Assembly: GCF_020991415.1 (NCBI RefSeq)
Contig: NZ_JAJMOY010000004.1
Coordinates: 372,001 to 436,000 of the forward strand
Direction of reading: 5' to 3'
Length of the DNA stretch: 64,000 bases
Source: Flavobacterium sp. ENC
GTDB lineage: Bacteria; Bacteroidota; Bacteroidia; Flavobacteriales; Flavobacteriaceae
Made by a program: the position numbers and the translations under genes. The notes under the pieces were generated by a model. It saw only the letters and a program-made list of their open reading frames with translations. It was not told the DNA's origin and searched no databases. The stretch's first letter is position 1, and each line of letters opens with the position of its first letter. Shown one piece after another: positions 34,011 through 42,319 of the stretch.

Positions 34011-34130
34011 TTAAGGCTCAAAGGTACAGAGAGACAAAGGTTCAAAGGCTAAAAAATAAAGGCTCAAAAGTGAAGAAGGATAAGTTAAAAAAAACTTTGA
34101 ACCTCTGCACCTTTGAGCCTTTGAACCTTA
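34011..34130. repeat. CAAAGGTTCAAAGG-type repeat between convergent genes
   Basis: Left words ggctcaaaggtacagag (34015-34031) pair with ctctgcacctttgagcc (34103-34119), one mismatch in 17, with further aaaggttcaaaggct copies between and a poly-A/poly-T edge. Probably a bidirectional terminator for the lactonase and helicase genes. Confidence 0.8.
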
Positions 34131-34138
34131 AAAAAAAA

Positions 34139-35491
34139 CTATTTATTCTTATCTTTTCTCTTCTTATCCCTCGTTTTCAGCATATTTCTGTTAACAGAAC
34201 CATGTGTTTTCTTTTTGGTTTTGGAAGGACCTCCAAGGTTTACTTTTTTATTCTTTTTATCTTTTTCGTGGAAAGCACCATCTCCGTTAAGTTTTTGTTT
34301 TTTCATTAAAAACTTAATCGGCTGCTTGTCTTTTTCAGGTTCAATCAGCTTAGAAGAAATCTCTACTTCTTCCGGGAAATCAGCAATTGAAAGTTCCTGG
34401 TTCATTAGGACTTCCACTTCCACTTTGAATTCTTCTTCACGTGGCGTGATAAAGCTAATGGCAGTTCCCGTAGCATCTGCACGACCGGTACGTCCAATTC
34501 GGTGCATATATAATTCAGGGAATTCCGGAAGTTCAAAGTTGATAACATGTGAAATGTTCGAAATATCCAGACCTCTGGCCATAATATCAGTCGTAATCAG
34601 TCCGCGAAGGTTGCCTTCCTGAAATTCAGCCATCGTGCTCAAACGGTAATTTTGCGATTTATTGGAGTGAATTACCCCAAACTGACCTTCAAAATCTTCT
34701 TCGATACGAGTATGAAGCATATCTGAAATCTTTTTATTGTTCACAAAAACCAAAACACGTTCCATGCTTTCGTTTGTTTCCAATAAATGTTTCAGTAAGT
34801 TCACTTTAGTATTAAAGTTCGGAACATTATAAGTAATCTGTGTAATATTTTCAAGTGGAGTTCCTGAAGCAGCTAGTGTAACCTCTTCCGGAAAATCAAA
34901 AAAGTCATTCAGGACCGCATCGACTTCATCCGTCATTGTGGCGGAGAATAAGATGTTTTGACGTTTGGTTTTCATCATCGCCAAAAGTGCTGTCAATTGT
35001 GTTCGGAAACCTAAATTCAGCATTTCATCAAACTCATCAATTACTAATTTTTGAGTTTCATCAAAACGAATTACGGCATCCAAAGCCAAATCCATCGTAC
35101 GCCCGGGAGTTCCGACTAAAATATCAACTCCTTCGTAAACGGCTTTTTTCTGTGTATTGATATTGACACCACCAAAGATACCAAGTGTCTTAACCGACAT
35201 GTATTTGGTTAATTTCTCTATTTCTTCTACTACCTGAACAACTAATTCACGGGTAGGAACCAGTACAACTATTTTTGGCGTATTGGTTGGGGTAAATTTA
35301 TATAATTTTAAAAGAGGCAGTAAATAGGCAAATGTTTTACCGGTACCGGTCTGTGCAATTCCCATCATATCGCGACCTGACATAATCACAGCAAAGGATT
35401 TTTCCTGAATTGGAGTTGGTGTAACAAAACCCAATTCGTCGATTGCTTTTTGTAGTGATTTTGGAAGATTGAATTTTTCGAAAGTGCTCAT
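34139..35491 (-). CDS. DEAD-box RNA helicase
   Basis: 450 residues, ATP-dependent RNA unwinding. All motifs are visible: Q motif TPTPIQ, Walker A AQTGTGKT (46-53), PTRELV, GTPGR, motif II DEFD (152-155), SAT, ARGLDI and HRIGRTGR. Motif II has Phe in place of the usual Ala, a variant seen in Bacteroidota helicases. The last 70 residues are lysine-rich (MKKQKLNGDG onward), a typical RNA-binding tail. A TACATTTG -7 element (35509-35516) sits 18 bases before the ATG. Single gene. Confidence 0.94.
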   Translation of the reverse strand: MSTFEKFNLPKSLQKAIDELGFVTPTPIQEKSFAVIMSGRDMMGIAQTGTGKTFAYLLPLLKLYKFTPTNTPKIVVLVPTRELVVQVVEEIEKLTKYMSVKTLGIFGGVNINTQKKAVYEGVDILVGTPGRTMDLALDAVIRFDETQKLVIDEFDEMLNLGFRTQLTALLAMMKTKRQNILFSATMTDEVDAVLNDFFDFPEEVTLAASGTPLENITQITYNVPNFNTKVNLLKHLLETNESMERVLVFVNNKKISDMLHTRIEEDFEGQFGVIHSNKSQNYRLSTMAEFQEGNLRGLITTDIMARGLDISNISHVINFELPEFPELYMHRIGRTGRADATGTAISFITPREEEFKVEVEVLMNQELSIADFPEEVEISSKLIEPEKDKQPIKFLMKKQKLNGDGAFHEKDKKNKKVNLGGPSKTKKKTHGSVNRNMLKTRDKKRKDKNK

Positions 35492-35508
35492 TTACATTAA
35501 ATTTTGTG

Positions 35509-35516
35509 CAAATGTA
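35509..35516 (-). promoter_or_regulatory. Putative -7 element for the helicase gene
   Basis: TACATTTG on the minus strand, perfect to TAnnTTTG. Implies a leader of about 12 bases. Confidence 0.45.
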
Positions 35517-35570
35517 CGTTAAAATGATGGTTTTTTTGTTGATTTTCTATTTATATACCATTTTGCCGCT

Positions 35571-35660
35571 CTGAGCGAAGTTGAAGAGCATGCCAATTGG
35601 AACCGGGCTTCGACTTCGCTCAGCCTGACATTCGCTGAAATTAGCCTGACGGATGAAAGG
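35571..35660. repeat. Single copy of the CTGAGCGNAGTCGAAG palindrome
   Basis: Arms 35571-35586 and 35608-35623, 16 bp with one G-T pair, followed by a TTCGCTGAAATTAGCCTGAC tail. Same family as the triple array at 52131-52395. Confidence 0.8.
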
Positions 35661-35668
35661 TTTAAATG

Positions 35669-36433
35669 TCAGAATCCTTCGAAAACACCAAGTCCAAAAA
35701 GGGCAAAATCGTATTTTACAGGGTCTTGGGCGTCCATTTCCCTTAGCTTTTGGTCTAATTCAGCCAAAGCTTTTCCATCATTTTGTTTTCGGGTCAAAAT
35801 GCCCAGCTTTCGGGCAACATTACCGGAATGAACATCTAAAGGGCAGGATAGGGCCGCTGGTGAAATAGTTTTCCAGATTCCCAGGTCAACTCCTTTTGTG
35901 TCCTGGCGTACCATCCAGCGCAGGTACATGTTAATTCTTTTGGCAGCTGAATTGTTTAGGGGATCCGAAATGTGTTTTTGAGTTCTCGGAAGGTGATCTG
36001 TTTCAAAAAAGATCTTTTTAAATTCATGAATGCTTTTCTGCAGGCTGTCATTTTCCTGGTTTTTGGCAAAAACAGCTTCAAGGCCATTGTGGTTTTTATA
36101 AATATGCTGCAACCCTTTTACAAAACCTGCGAAATCATTTCCGTTAAAAGTTCTGTGAACGAAATTTTCAAGTCTTGCCAAATCTTCATCAGAATGGGAC
36201 ATGATAAAATCGTATGGTGCATTGCCCATTAATTCCATCATGCTATGCGAGTTTTTAATAATCATTTTACGATTCCCCCAGGCAATGGTCGCGCTCAGAA
36301 AACCGGCAATTTCGATGTCTTCTTTTTGAGTAAACAAATGCGGAATCTGTACAGGATCACTTTCAATAAAATCCTGATTGTTGTATTGAATGACTTTTTC
36401 GTCTAAAAAATCCTTAAGTTCAGTTTGATTCAT
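35669..36433 (-). CDS. TIGR02757-family protein (DUF2400)
   Basis: 254 residues; the order FIESDPVQIPHLF, FLSATIAWGNRKMI, MNMYLRWMVRQD-like (INMYLRWMVRQD) and the end segment FALFGLGVFEGF are the conserved blocks of this Bacteroidota/Spirochaete family. Function is unknown. The helical pattern and the DVHSGNVARKLG segment recall HhH-GPD DNA glycosylases, but I would not assign that. Its start overlaps the end of the LIC_10190 gene by 14 bases, so the two are translationally coupled. Confidence 0.85.
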   Translation of the reverse strand: MNQTELKDFLDEKVIQYNNQDFIESDPVQIPHLFTQKEDIEIAGFLSATIAWGNRKMIIKNSHSMMELMGNAPYDFIMSHSDEDLARLENFVHRTFNGNDFAGFVKGLQHIYKNHNGLEAVFAKNQENDSLQKSIHEFKKIFFETDHLPRTQKHISDPLNNSAAKRINMYLRWMVRQDTKGVDLGIWKTISPAALSCPLDVHSGNVARKLGILTRKQNDGKALAELDQKLREMDAQDPVKYDFALFGLGVFEGF

Positions 36434-38120
36434 TTGATATGTTTTTGGCGTAAAAGCCGTCTTTTAAATTAGTGGTCCGCATTTGAGGTATTATTTTATA
36501 GTAAACCTCAAAATACTTTAGCTGGTCTTTATTGACACAAGGTAATTTTCCGTTGCCCGTTCCCCAGAAAAACGTATTGTTTAATGGAGATTGGTATTGC
36601 AGGTTGCCATTTTTTATACTTTGATAATCGAAGTCGAATTTGCTGTTTTGATGCGGAAAAATTATTTCGTTTACAGAAAAGGTACTGTTGTTTTTTAAAT
36701 GAACATTGGTGGTAAGTACACTTAAATTAAAAGGGATCATCAGGATTGTTATTAAAATACCGGTGGCGAAGTAGAGAGAAATAACAATTTTTCGTTGTGA
36801 ACGGAGTAGTGTGGCTGCAATTAGAAAAGTAAATAATAATATAGCATTCATAAAAAAACGATACTGAGGAGACGATACAAACAATACGATCATTTGAAAA
36901 AACAATATTGCGTAAAGGATCCAAAAAGGTTTTTTATTGAAAAACTTAAAGATAAAAACCGGAGTAATTACAAGAAGGACTAAAACTAATGTATTGAACA
37001 GGCCATGTAATCCCGGTCTGAAAATCCATATTTTAAAAATTTCAAAGATTCCCAAACTGTCAAATTGAGTTTCCGTTAATGAAAAAGCCGCTGTTTTGGT
37101 TTCATCATAATAAAAATGAGCCATGGCAGACGGAATCTGAAAATCGAAAGAAAATGGACTGGTTAGCGCAGGAAATAAAGGATAACCACTAATGATAGTA
37201 TTTTTTATGAGAAAAAGAACTAAAACCACAAGGCCTATGAGCACTGGTTTTGCCAATTTGGGAAGCAGAACTTTATAATCTTTGACGAATAAAACCATCG
37301 GAATTAAGACCAGAACAATAGAAGTTGTCTTTATAAATACAGCAAAGAAAACGAGTAAGGCAATGAGATTAAATGTTTCAGTATCCGGATTTTTATAGTT
37401 TTCAATGAACTTAAAAAAGAGAATCAGCGATAAAATATAAATGGGTAAATCGGGAGACGGTGTGCTGATAAAAGAAAAGAAAAAGATATTCGCCAAAGGC
37501 AACAGCCCAATAATGAGATGATTACTTTCTTTGTTTTTGAAATATGCATTAAGATGACGAAAAGCATAAATATTGCCCAATAAAAGAAAAAATCCGCTTA
37601 GGTCATTAAAATTGGGATACAAAAAAGAAAAGCTGAATACACTTTGAGCAATATGCCAGCCGCTGGTTTGTGCTAAGAAAATATGCAGATTGGCAAGTCC
37701 TTTTACAAAACCATATTCGTTTATCCATTTTATGGTTTGGATATAATAGGATTCATTATCGATTATATAGGGAATTGAGGCACATTGGGCCAAAATTAAA
37801 AGTGTAGTACTAAAAAATATTGCTTTTAAGGAAAGTGTCAGAGCCTGTAATTCCTGAAAAAGTGATTTGTAAATGAGGTGAATTTCATTTTTAAACCTAA
37901 CATAAATTCCAATATTGAGAACTAAAAGAAAGACATGAAATTCAATATTAATTCTCCCGAAAATTGCCCAGAAACCGGCAAGCAGCGTAGTGGTAAAAAG
38001 GCCAAGAATGGAGTAGATAACAAAATCTGAATTCTTTATTTCGGCTGTTTTACCGGTATAAAAACCAATATTTATGGTTGTGAAAACCATATAAATCCAG
38101 CTTAAAAGAATTAAAATCAT
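36420..38120 (-). CDS. LIC_10190-type polytopic membrane protein
   Basis: 566 residues with 12 or more predicted helices. The region after the second pair of helices has DNESYYIQTIKWINEYG (about 118-134), which recalls the acidic first loop of GT-C glycosyltransferases and PMT-like proteins; SSPQYRFFMNA near 415 recalls their later loop. So a lipid-linked-sugar glycosyltransferase is plausible but unproven. The last 80 residues form a soluble tail. One base after the ABC ATPase gene and overlapping TIGR02757, so a three-gene operon. Confidence 0.75.
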   Translation of the reverse strand: MILILLSWIYMVFTTINIGFYTGKTAEIKNSDFVIYSILGLFTTTLLAGFWAIFGRINIEFHVFLLVLNIGIYVRFKNEIHLIYKSLFQELQALTLSLKAIFFSTTLLILAQCASIPYIIDNESYYIQTIKWINEYGFVKGLANLHIFLAQTSGWHIAQSVFSFSFLYPNFNDLSGFFLLLGNIYAFRHLNAYFKNKESNHLIIGLLPLANIFFFSFISTPSPDLPIYILSLILFFKFIENYKNPDTETFNLIALLVFFAVFIKTTSIVLVLIPMVLFVKDYKVLLPKLAKPVLIGLVVLVLFLIKNTIISGYPLFPALTSPFSFDFQIPSAMAHFYYDETKTAAFSLTETQFDSLGIFEIFKIWIFRPGLHGLFNTLVLVLLVITPVFIFKFFNKKPFWILYAILFFQMIVLFVSSPQYRFFMNAILLFTFLIAATLLRSQRKIVISLYFATGILITILMIPFNLSVLTTNVHLKNNSTFSVNEIIFPHQNSKFDFDYQSIKNGNLQYQSPLNNTFFWGTGNGKLPCVNKDQLKYFEVYYKIIPQMRTTNLKDGFYAKNISNESN

Positions 38121-38121
38121 T

Positions 38122-39000
38122 TTAAGATAATATTTGTCCGTCTGACATGATAAGTTTTCGGTCGGCCATATTGGCTAACTCTTCGTTGTGAGTGACAATC
38201 ACAAAAGTCTGACCGAATTCGTCGCGAAGCTGAAAAAATAACTGGTGCAGGTTTTCAGCAGAATGGGTATCCAGGTTTCCTGAAGGTTCATCGGCAAAGA
38301 TAACATCAGGTTTATTGATCAGGGCTCTTGCAACAGCAACACGCTGCTGCTCCCCACCCGAAAGTTCGTTGGGCTTGTGATGGATACGATGTGATAGTCC
38401 TAAATATTCTAAAATCCTTTTGGCTTCTTTTTCGGTTTCTGATTTTGATTTATTCGCCATAAAAGCAGGGATACAAACATTTTCCAACGCTGTGAATTCA
38501 GGCAATAATTGGTGAAACTGAAAAATAAACCCCAAATTTAAGTTTCTGAAACCCGATAAGATTTTGTCTTGTTTACTTTTCTTCTTAAAATAATTTCTGT
38601 AAAAAACAGCTGCTAAAAGCAAAGGCAAAAATAAAACGGCAATTGTAACTTGTCCGAAAAGATCATTTTCTATTTTATTTCTGAAAAACAATAAAAAGAT
38701 TATCAATAAGAAAGTGTAAATGCTTGTTATCCAGGTAATAATTTTAAAAGTTTTCTCCTCTTTGGCATTGTCTGTTTCTACACCCTGAAGTTCTAAAATG
38801 TTCTGGCCGTTTATAGATAAGGATGATGCTGTATTTACTTCCGGTTTGTCAAGTGTGCCTAAAATTTGCAGTAATGTTGTCTTTCCGGCTCCGGATGCGC
38901 CAACAATTGAAACAATTTCTCCTTTTTTAATATGCAAATCAACTCCTTTTAAAACCTCAAGCTGATCGTAGAATTTATGTATATTTTTTGCGTGTATCAT
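38122..39000 (-). CDS. LolD-like ABC transporter ATPase with inserted transmembrane hairpin
   Basis: 292 residues. ABC core: Walker A GASGAGKT (34-41), Q-loop FIFQFHQ (158-164), signature LSGGEQQ (213-219), Walker [10 protein letters not shown] (233-241), H-loop His271. The sequence around the Q-loop ([13 protein letters not shown]) is typical of LolD/MacB-type ATPases, which are about 225-235 residues. The extra length lies between Walker A and the Q-loop, about residues 75-148, and holds two hydrophobic helices (about 88-106 and 116-134) with lysine-rich flanks. The frame is continuous. No partner permease gene is adjacent. See findings. Confidence 0.88.
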   Translation of the reverse strand: MIHAKNIHKFYDQLEVLKGVDLHIKKGEIVSIVGASGAGKTTLLQILGTLDKPEVNTASSLSINGQNILELQGVETDNAKEEKTFKIITWITSIYTFLLIIFLLFFRNKIENDLFGQVTIAVLFLPLLLAAVFYRNYFKKKSKQDKILSGFRNLNLGFIFQFHQLLPEFTALENVCIPAFMANKSKSETEKEAKRILEYLGLSHRIHHKPNELSGGEQQRVAVARALINKPDVIFADEPSGNLDTHSAENLHQLFFQLRDEFGQTFVIVTHNEELANMADRKLIMSDGQILS

Positions 39001-39168
39001 TATTGAAACTGTTTTTACAAAGAAACAAAGATTCTGCTGAAATCGTAAGCTGTTCTAACAGAATTTTAGGAACAATATTTGATTGTAGGTTACGGACAAT
39101 TTGTAAATGTAAAATGTCTGATCTGTAACAAGTTGGTTTTTAAAGAAAATTGCACTAAATTTAGGAAT

Positions 39169-39456
39169 ATGAAAGAAGAAGTAATCGCAAAAGACGAAAA
39201 AACGAAAAAGCTGCTGTTGGGTTTGCTTTTTGATGCAATGGGAATGTTGACTTTTACAATCCCTCTTGTCGGGGAATTTGCCGATGTGGTCTGGGCACCT
39301 CTTGCCGGTTTTTTGATGACTTATATGTACAAAGGAAGAGTGGGAAGAGTAGCAGGAATTTTGACTTTTGTAGAAGAAATTCTACCCTTTACCGATGTAA
39401 TTCCGTCGTTTACACTGACGTGGCTTTATACGTACTACATCCAGAGAAAGAGATAA
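39169..39456 (+). CDS. Small membrane protein of unknown function (95 aa)
   Basis: Start chosen at ATG 39169 (MKEEVIAKDEKTKK); the frame runs open upstream to 39079 but those codons are not membrane- or signal-like, and TAAATTTA (39155-39162), one mismatch from TAnnTTTG, lies between. Two or three hydrophobic segments (about 16-36 and 38-55), with GEFADVVWAPLAG between them, then a short amphipathic tail. Conserved-looking but I cannot name the family. Convergent with the next minus-strand gene, 7 bases apart. Confidence 0.7.
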   Translation: MKEEVIAKDEKTKKLLLGLLFDAMGMLTFTIPLVGEFADVVWAPLAGFLMTYMYKGRVGRVAGILTFVEEILPFTDVIPSFTLTWLYTYYIQRKR

Positions 39457-39463
39457 AAATAAT

Positions 39464-39766
39464 TTAATCTTTAAATAAAAAACCGAGCCCCATACTTTTG
39501 AGCATTTTCTTTTCAAAGTTCCAAAAGAAACGGAACTGGCCGAAAATGGTTCCTATTGCTACCAACAAAACCTGATAAATAGGGAAGATGATAATCAGCC
39601 TGATTAGGGTAAACCACCCGCCAAAATCTTCTTTGGTGATTCCCAGCCAGACACAAAACGGCTTGGATAAATAGGCAGATGCCGATCCGGTGATGGCAAA
39701 AACAATAAATATAATAATGAGTTGGAAGTTTGAGGTGATTCCCCAACGTTGTTTTAATTTATTCAT
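39464..39766 (-). CDS. Small membrane protein, DUF6787-like
   Basis: 100 residues: a short basic N-terminus (MNKLKQRWGI), helix 15-33, a loop with WLGITKEDF, a second helix 52-72 and the end FWNFEKKMLKSMG. I believe this is the DUF6787 family, found beside DUF6146 in Flavobacteriia, but cannot confirm it. Function unknown. 32 bases after the DUF6146-like gene on the same strand, so probably co-transcribed. Confidence 0.65.
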   Translation of the reverse strand: MNKLKQRWGITSNFQLIIIFIVFAITGSASAYLSKPFCVWLGITKEDFGGWFTLIRLIIIFPIYQVLLVAIGTIFGQFRFFWNFEKKMLKSMGLGFLFKD

Positions 39767-39798
39767 TTTTATTTATAATGATTACAAATATAACAACA

Positions 39799-40230
39799 TT
39801 ATCTGGAAGGAACATAACCCCAAAGTTTTTGTTTGTAAGTATTTTGAAAATAAATCATATAATTATAAATGAGGTAATTTACCTCGTATCCATAGTTGAT
39901 TGCCGGGTTATAATTGATATTCATTTCATATAAACTCGGGCTGTAACGTTGCGGCTGTAAAACACGATTGTTCCATTCGTTTATATATAAAATATTTTTC
40001 GACTCCAGATAGCTTTGCGAGTAATAATTTCTCGGATAAGCCCTTGAAGCGAGCCAGGTACTAAAACCGTTATCAATGATAATCACTTCGTATTCTAAAG
40101 AGTCATTGGCAATGCGTACCGTATCGTTTAGAGCTATGCCATTATTTACCGGCTCACTTACAGTGGTTTTGGCAGTGGAGCAGGCTATGATGGTCCCTAA
40201 AATTACAAGGATGTAAACAAAGTTTTTCAT
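39799..40230 (-). CDS. Lipoprotein, DUF6146-like
   Basis: 143 residues. Lipoprotein signal with Cys17 (TIIAC); the next residues are STAKT, without the acidic surface-export signal, so it should face the periplasm. The mature part has YEVIIIDNGFSTWLASRAYP and then alternating Tyr/Asn-rich strands. I assign it to DUF6146 from this pattern. Function unknown. Precedes the DUF6787-like gene. Confidence 0.68.
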   Translation of the reverse strand: MKNFVYILVILGTIIACSTAKTTVSEPVNNGIALNDTVRIANDSLEYEVIIIDNGFSTWLASRAYPRNYYSQSYLESKNILYINEWNNRVLQPQRYSPSLYEMNINYNPAINYGYEVNYLIYNYMIYFQNTYKQKLWGYVPSR

Positions 40231-40261
40231 GACTTTTAATTTGAATATAAAGTTACGGAAA

Positions 40262-40540
40262 AAAAAGGTACTGAGATACTAAGTTTCTGAGGTACTAAGA
40301 TTTGGAGGTGCAAAGGTACTAAGGTTCAGAGGTGCAAAGCTACAAAGGCACAAAGGTTCAGAGGCACAAAGGTTCAGAGGTGCAAAGGTTCAGAGGTGCA
40401 AAGGTTAAGAAGTACAAAGACTGAGTGTTAAAAATAATAAAGCTGTTTGTCTTAGACAAACAGCTTTATATGTTTTGAAAATCGCAGAGAAAACCTTAGC
40501 ACCTCTGAACCTCAGTACCTTTGCACCTTTTAAAAAAAAC
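40262..40540. repeat. CAAAGGTTCAGAGG tandem array with a terminator inside
   Basis: Left part 40262-40420 is a degenerate tandem array; around 40350-40400 a 16-bp unit (caaaggttcagaggtg) repeats about three times. Right part 40496-40534 is the inverted partner (accttagcacctctgaacct type). Fills the whole gap between two minus-strand genes. Confidence 0.85.
40437..40469 (-). terminator. Terminator of the DUF937 gene
   Basis: Perfect 15-bp stem (40437-40451 with 40455-40469) with a 3-base loop, followed on the minus strand by a T-rich run. Lies inside the repeat-filled gap. Confidence 0.85.
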
Positions 40541-41101
40541 CTATCTTCCAAACAGCTTACCGATAAAACCGGAAATACCGCCTTTGGTTTTAGTGATTAC
40601 AATGACATCGGCTACGTCCACTTTTCCGTCGGCATTTTGGTCTAAGCCAAACTGCATTCCGTATTTAGAGATTGTGTCCATAATTCCGGATGCCTGCCCG
40701 CTGTTTCCGGAAATAGCTGAAATGATATCTGAAATTTGAAAACTGCTGTCGTTTGGATCTTTTGCTTTATTGACCAGTGAATTTAATACCTGCGGAATAA
40801 TACTGGCAGCAACTCCTGAAGAATCTGCATTGCTTAATCCGAATTTTTCACCAAGACTACCGGTTAGTTGTTGCGTTATCTGCTGTACAACAGGATTGGA
40901 GTTGTCTATTGGAGTACTTCCGTTAAATAAAGCGGCCAATTGTTCTGAACCGCCTTCTGAAGCAATTTTCTGTAGTCCCGCAAAAATGGAGTTGCCTGCT
41001 TCGGCTACTACAGCTTCATTATGTTCGTTTGGGACCGCACTGTTATTGACAACTGCATCGCCTCCGTATTGTTGCACTAATTGTGTTAATTGTTCAAACA
41101 T
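40541..41101 (-). CDS. DUF937-family protein
   Basis: 186 residues. The N-terminus MFEQLTQLVQQYGGDAV and the GLQKIASEGGSEQLAALF segment are typical of DUF937. No signal peptide. Residues 154-165 (DQNADGKVDVAD) look like an EF-hand or dockerin-type calcium loop at the C-terminal side, with DxNxDGxVDxxD spacing, followed by a glycine-rich end. Function unknown; calcium binding is inference. 104 bases after serA on the same strand, so possibly read from it. Confidence 0.78.
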   Translation of the reverse strand: MFEQLTQLVQQYGGDAVVNNSAVPNEHNEAVVAEAGNSIFAGLQKIASEGGSEQLAALFNGSTPIDNSNPVVQQITQQLTGSLGEKFGLSNADSSGVAASIIPQVLNSLVNKAKDPNDSSFQISDIISAISGNSGQASGIMDTISKYGMQFGLDQNADGKVDVADVIVITKTKGGISGFIGKLFGR

Positions 41102-41205
41102 GACTTGGATTTTTTAGATTGGTAACTTCAAAATTAATAAAAAAAGAAAAGGGATTTATTAAACAGCGTTAATAAATCCCTTTTAAAATATTTAATTACA
41201 GTTAA

Positions 41206-42156
41206 TTAGCTTAATAAAGTAATGATTTGTGAAGCTAACTCCGTACCAATTCTGTCTTGTGCTTCTCCTGTTGCAGCCCCGATGTGCGGCGTCAATGAAA
41301 TTTTAGGGTGCATTAAGATTGTCATTTCCGGTTTTGGCTCGCTTTCAAAAACGTCCAGTCCTGCAAATGCCACTTTTCCTGAATCCAGCGCTTTTACCAA
41401 TGCTACTTCATCAATTACACCACCACGGGCACAATTTACGATTCCGACACCGTCTTTCATGATTTCAAATTCTTTCTCTCCAATGATATAACCATTCTGA
41501 GCAGGAACGTGTAACGTAATAAAATCAGCTTCTTTAAATAAAGATTCTAATGATTGCGAAACGATTGTTGTCGTAATAGACTGACCGTCAAAAAATTCCA
41601 CTTTTATATCTACTGTCGGAATAAAACTATCCGCAGCGATTACTTTCATACCTAAGCCCAGTGCCATTTTTGCAGTAGCCTGACCAATACGTCCAATACC
41701 AACAATTCCAAGTGTTTTTCCTCTTAATTCAATACCGTTTGCATAGGCTTTTTTCAGGCCGTCAAAGTTAGAATCTCCTTCAAGAGGCATATTTCTGTTC
41801 GAATCATGTAAAAATCGAACACCTGAAAACAAGTGTCCAAATACTAATTCAGCAACAGATTCTGATGAAGAAGCCGGTGTGTTGATTACGTGAATTCCTT
41901 TGCTTTTGGCATAATCAACATCAATATTATCCATACCAACACCACCACGGCCAATGATTTTAAGCCCCGGGCAGGCATCAATAATATCTTTACGAACTTT
42001 AGTCGCACTACGCACTAAAACTACGCTTACGTTGTTTTCGTTTACAAAATTAGCCACTTGTTCCTGTGCCACTTTTGTAGTTATAACTTCAAATCCACCT
42101 TTTTCTAAAGCTAGAATTCCACTTTTTGAAATTCCGTCATTGGCTAATACTTTCAT
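41206..42156 (-). CDS. serA: D-3-phosphoglycerate dehydrogenase, short form
   Basis: First step of serine synthesis: oxidises 3-phosphoglycerate with NAD. 316 residues, lacking the C-terminal ACT domain of long forms. NAD-binding motif GIGRIGQATAK (about 155-165), catalytic-domain motifs ARGGVIDE and TPHIGAATGEAQ with the catalytic His. 2-hydroxyacid dehydrogenases look alike, but serC directly upstream on the same strand makes serA the natural call. Without an ACT domain it should not be serine-inhibited by that route. Confidence 0.92.
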   Translation of the reverse strand: MKVLANDGISKSGILALEKGGFEVITTKVAQEQVANFVNENNVSVVLVRSATKVRKDIIDACPGLKIIGRGGVGMDNIDVDYAKSKGIHVINTPASSSESVAELVFGHLFSGVRFLHDSNRNMPLEGDSNFDGLKKAYANGIELRGKTLGIVGIGRIGQATAKMALGLGMKVIAADSFIPTVDIKVEFFDGQSITTTIVSQSLESLFKEADFITLHVPAQNGYIIGEKEFEIMKDGVGIVNCARGGVIDEVALVKALDSGKVAFAGLDVFESEPKPEMTILMHPKISLTPHIGAATGEAQDRIGTELASQIITLLS

Positions 42157-42250
42157 TATATGTTTATGTGTTTATTTGGTTAATTGTTTAATCGTTAGAT
42201 ACAAGAAATTAACCTATGTTATAATTTTTTCTTTTTGATCAGGAGGTTAG

Positions 42251-42315
42251 TCTCAGTCTCAGTTTCAGTCTCAGTTTTCAGTTCTCAATTAACTGCAAAC
42301 TGAGACTGAAAACGG
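42251..42315 (-). repeat. CAGTCTCAG palindromic repeat between serC and serA
   Basis: Arms ttcagtctcagttt (42264-42277) and aaactgagactgaa (42297-42310) with a 19-base loop. Same vocabulary as 27959-28053. As hairpin it may act as attenuator or terminator of serC. Confidence 0.75.
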
Positions 42316-42319
42316 CAAA

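Noticed and set aside
34215-34622. 135-codon plus-strand ORF
   Set aside because: Runs antisense to the helicase gene, with serine/proline-rich composition typical of a shadow frame.
40262-40420. Possible CRISPR-like short repeats
   Set aside because: Repeats are 16-bp direct tandem units without spacers and degenerate at both ends.
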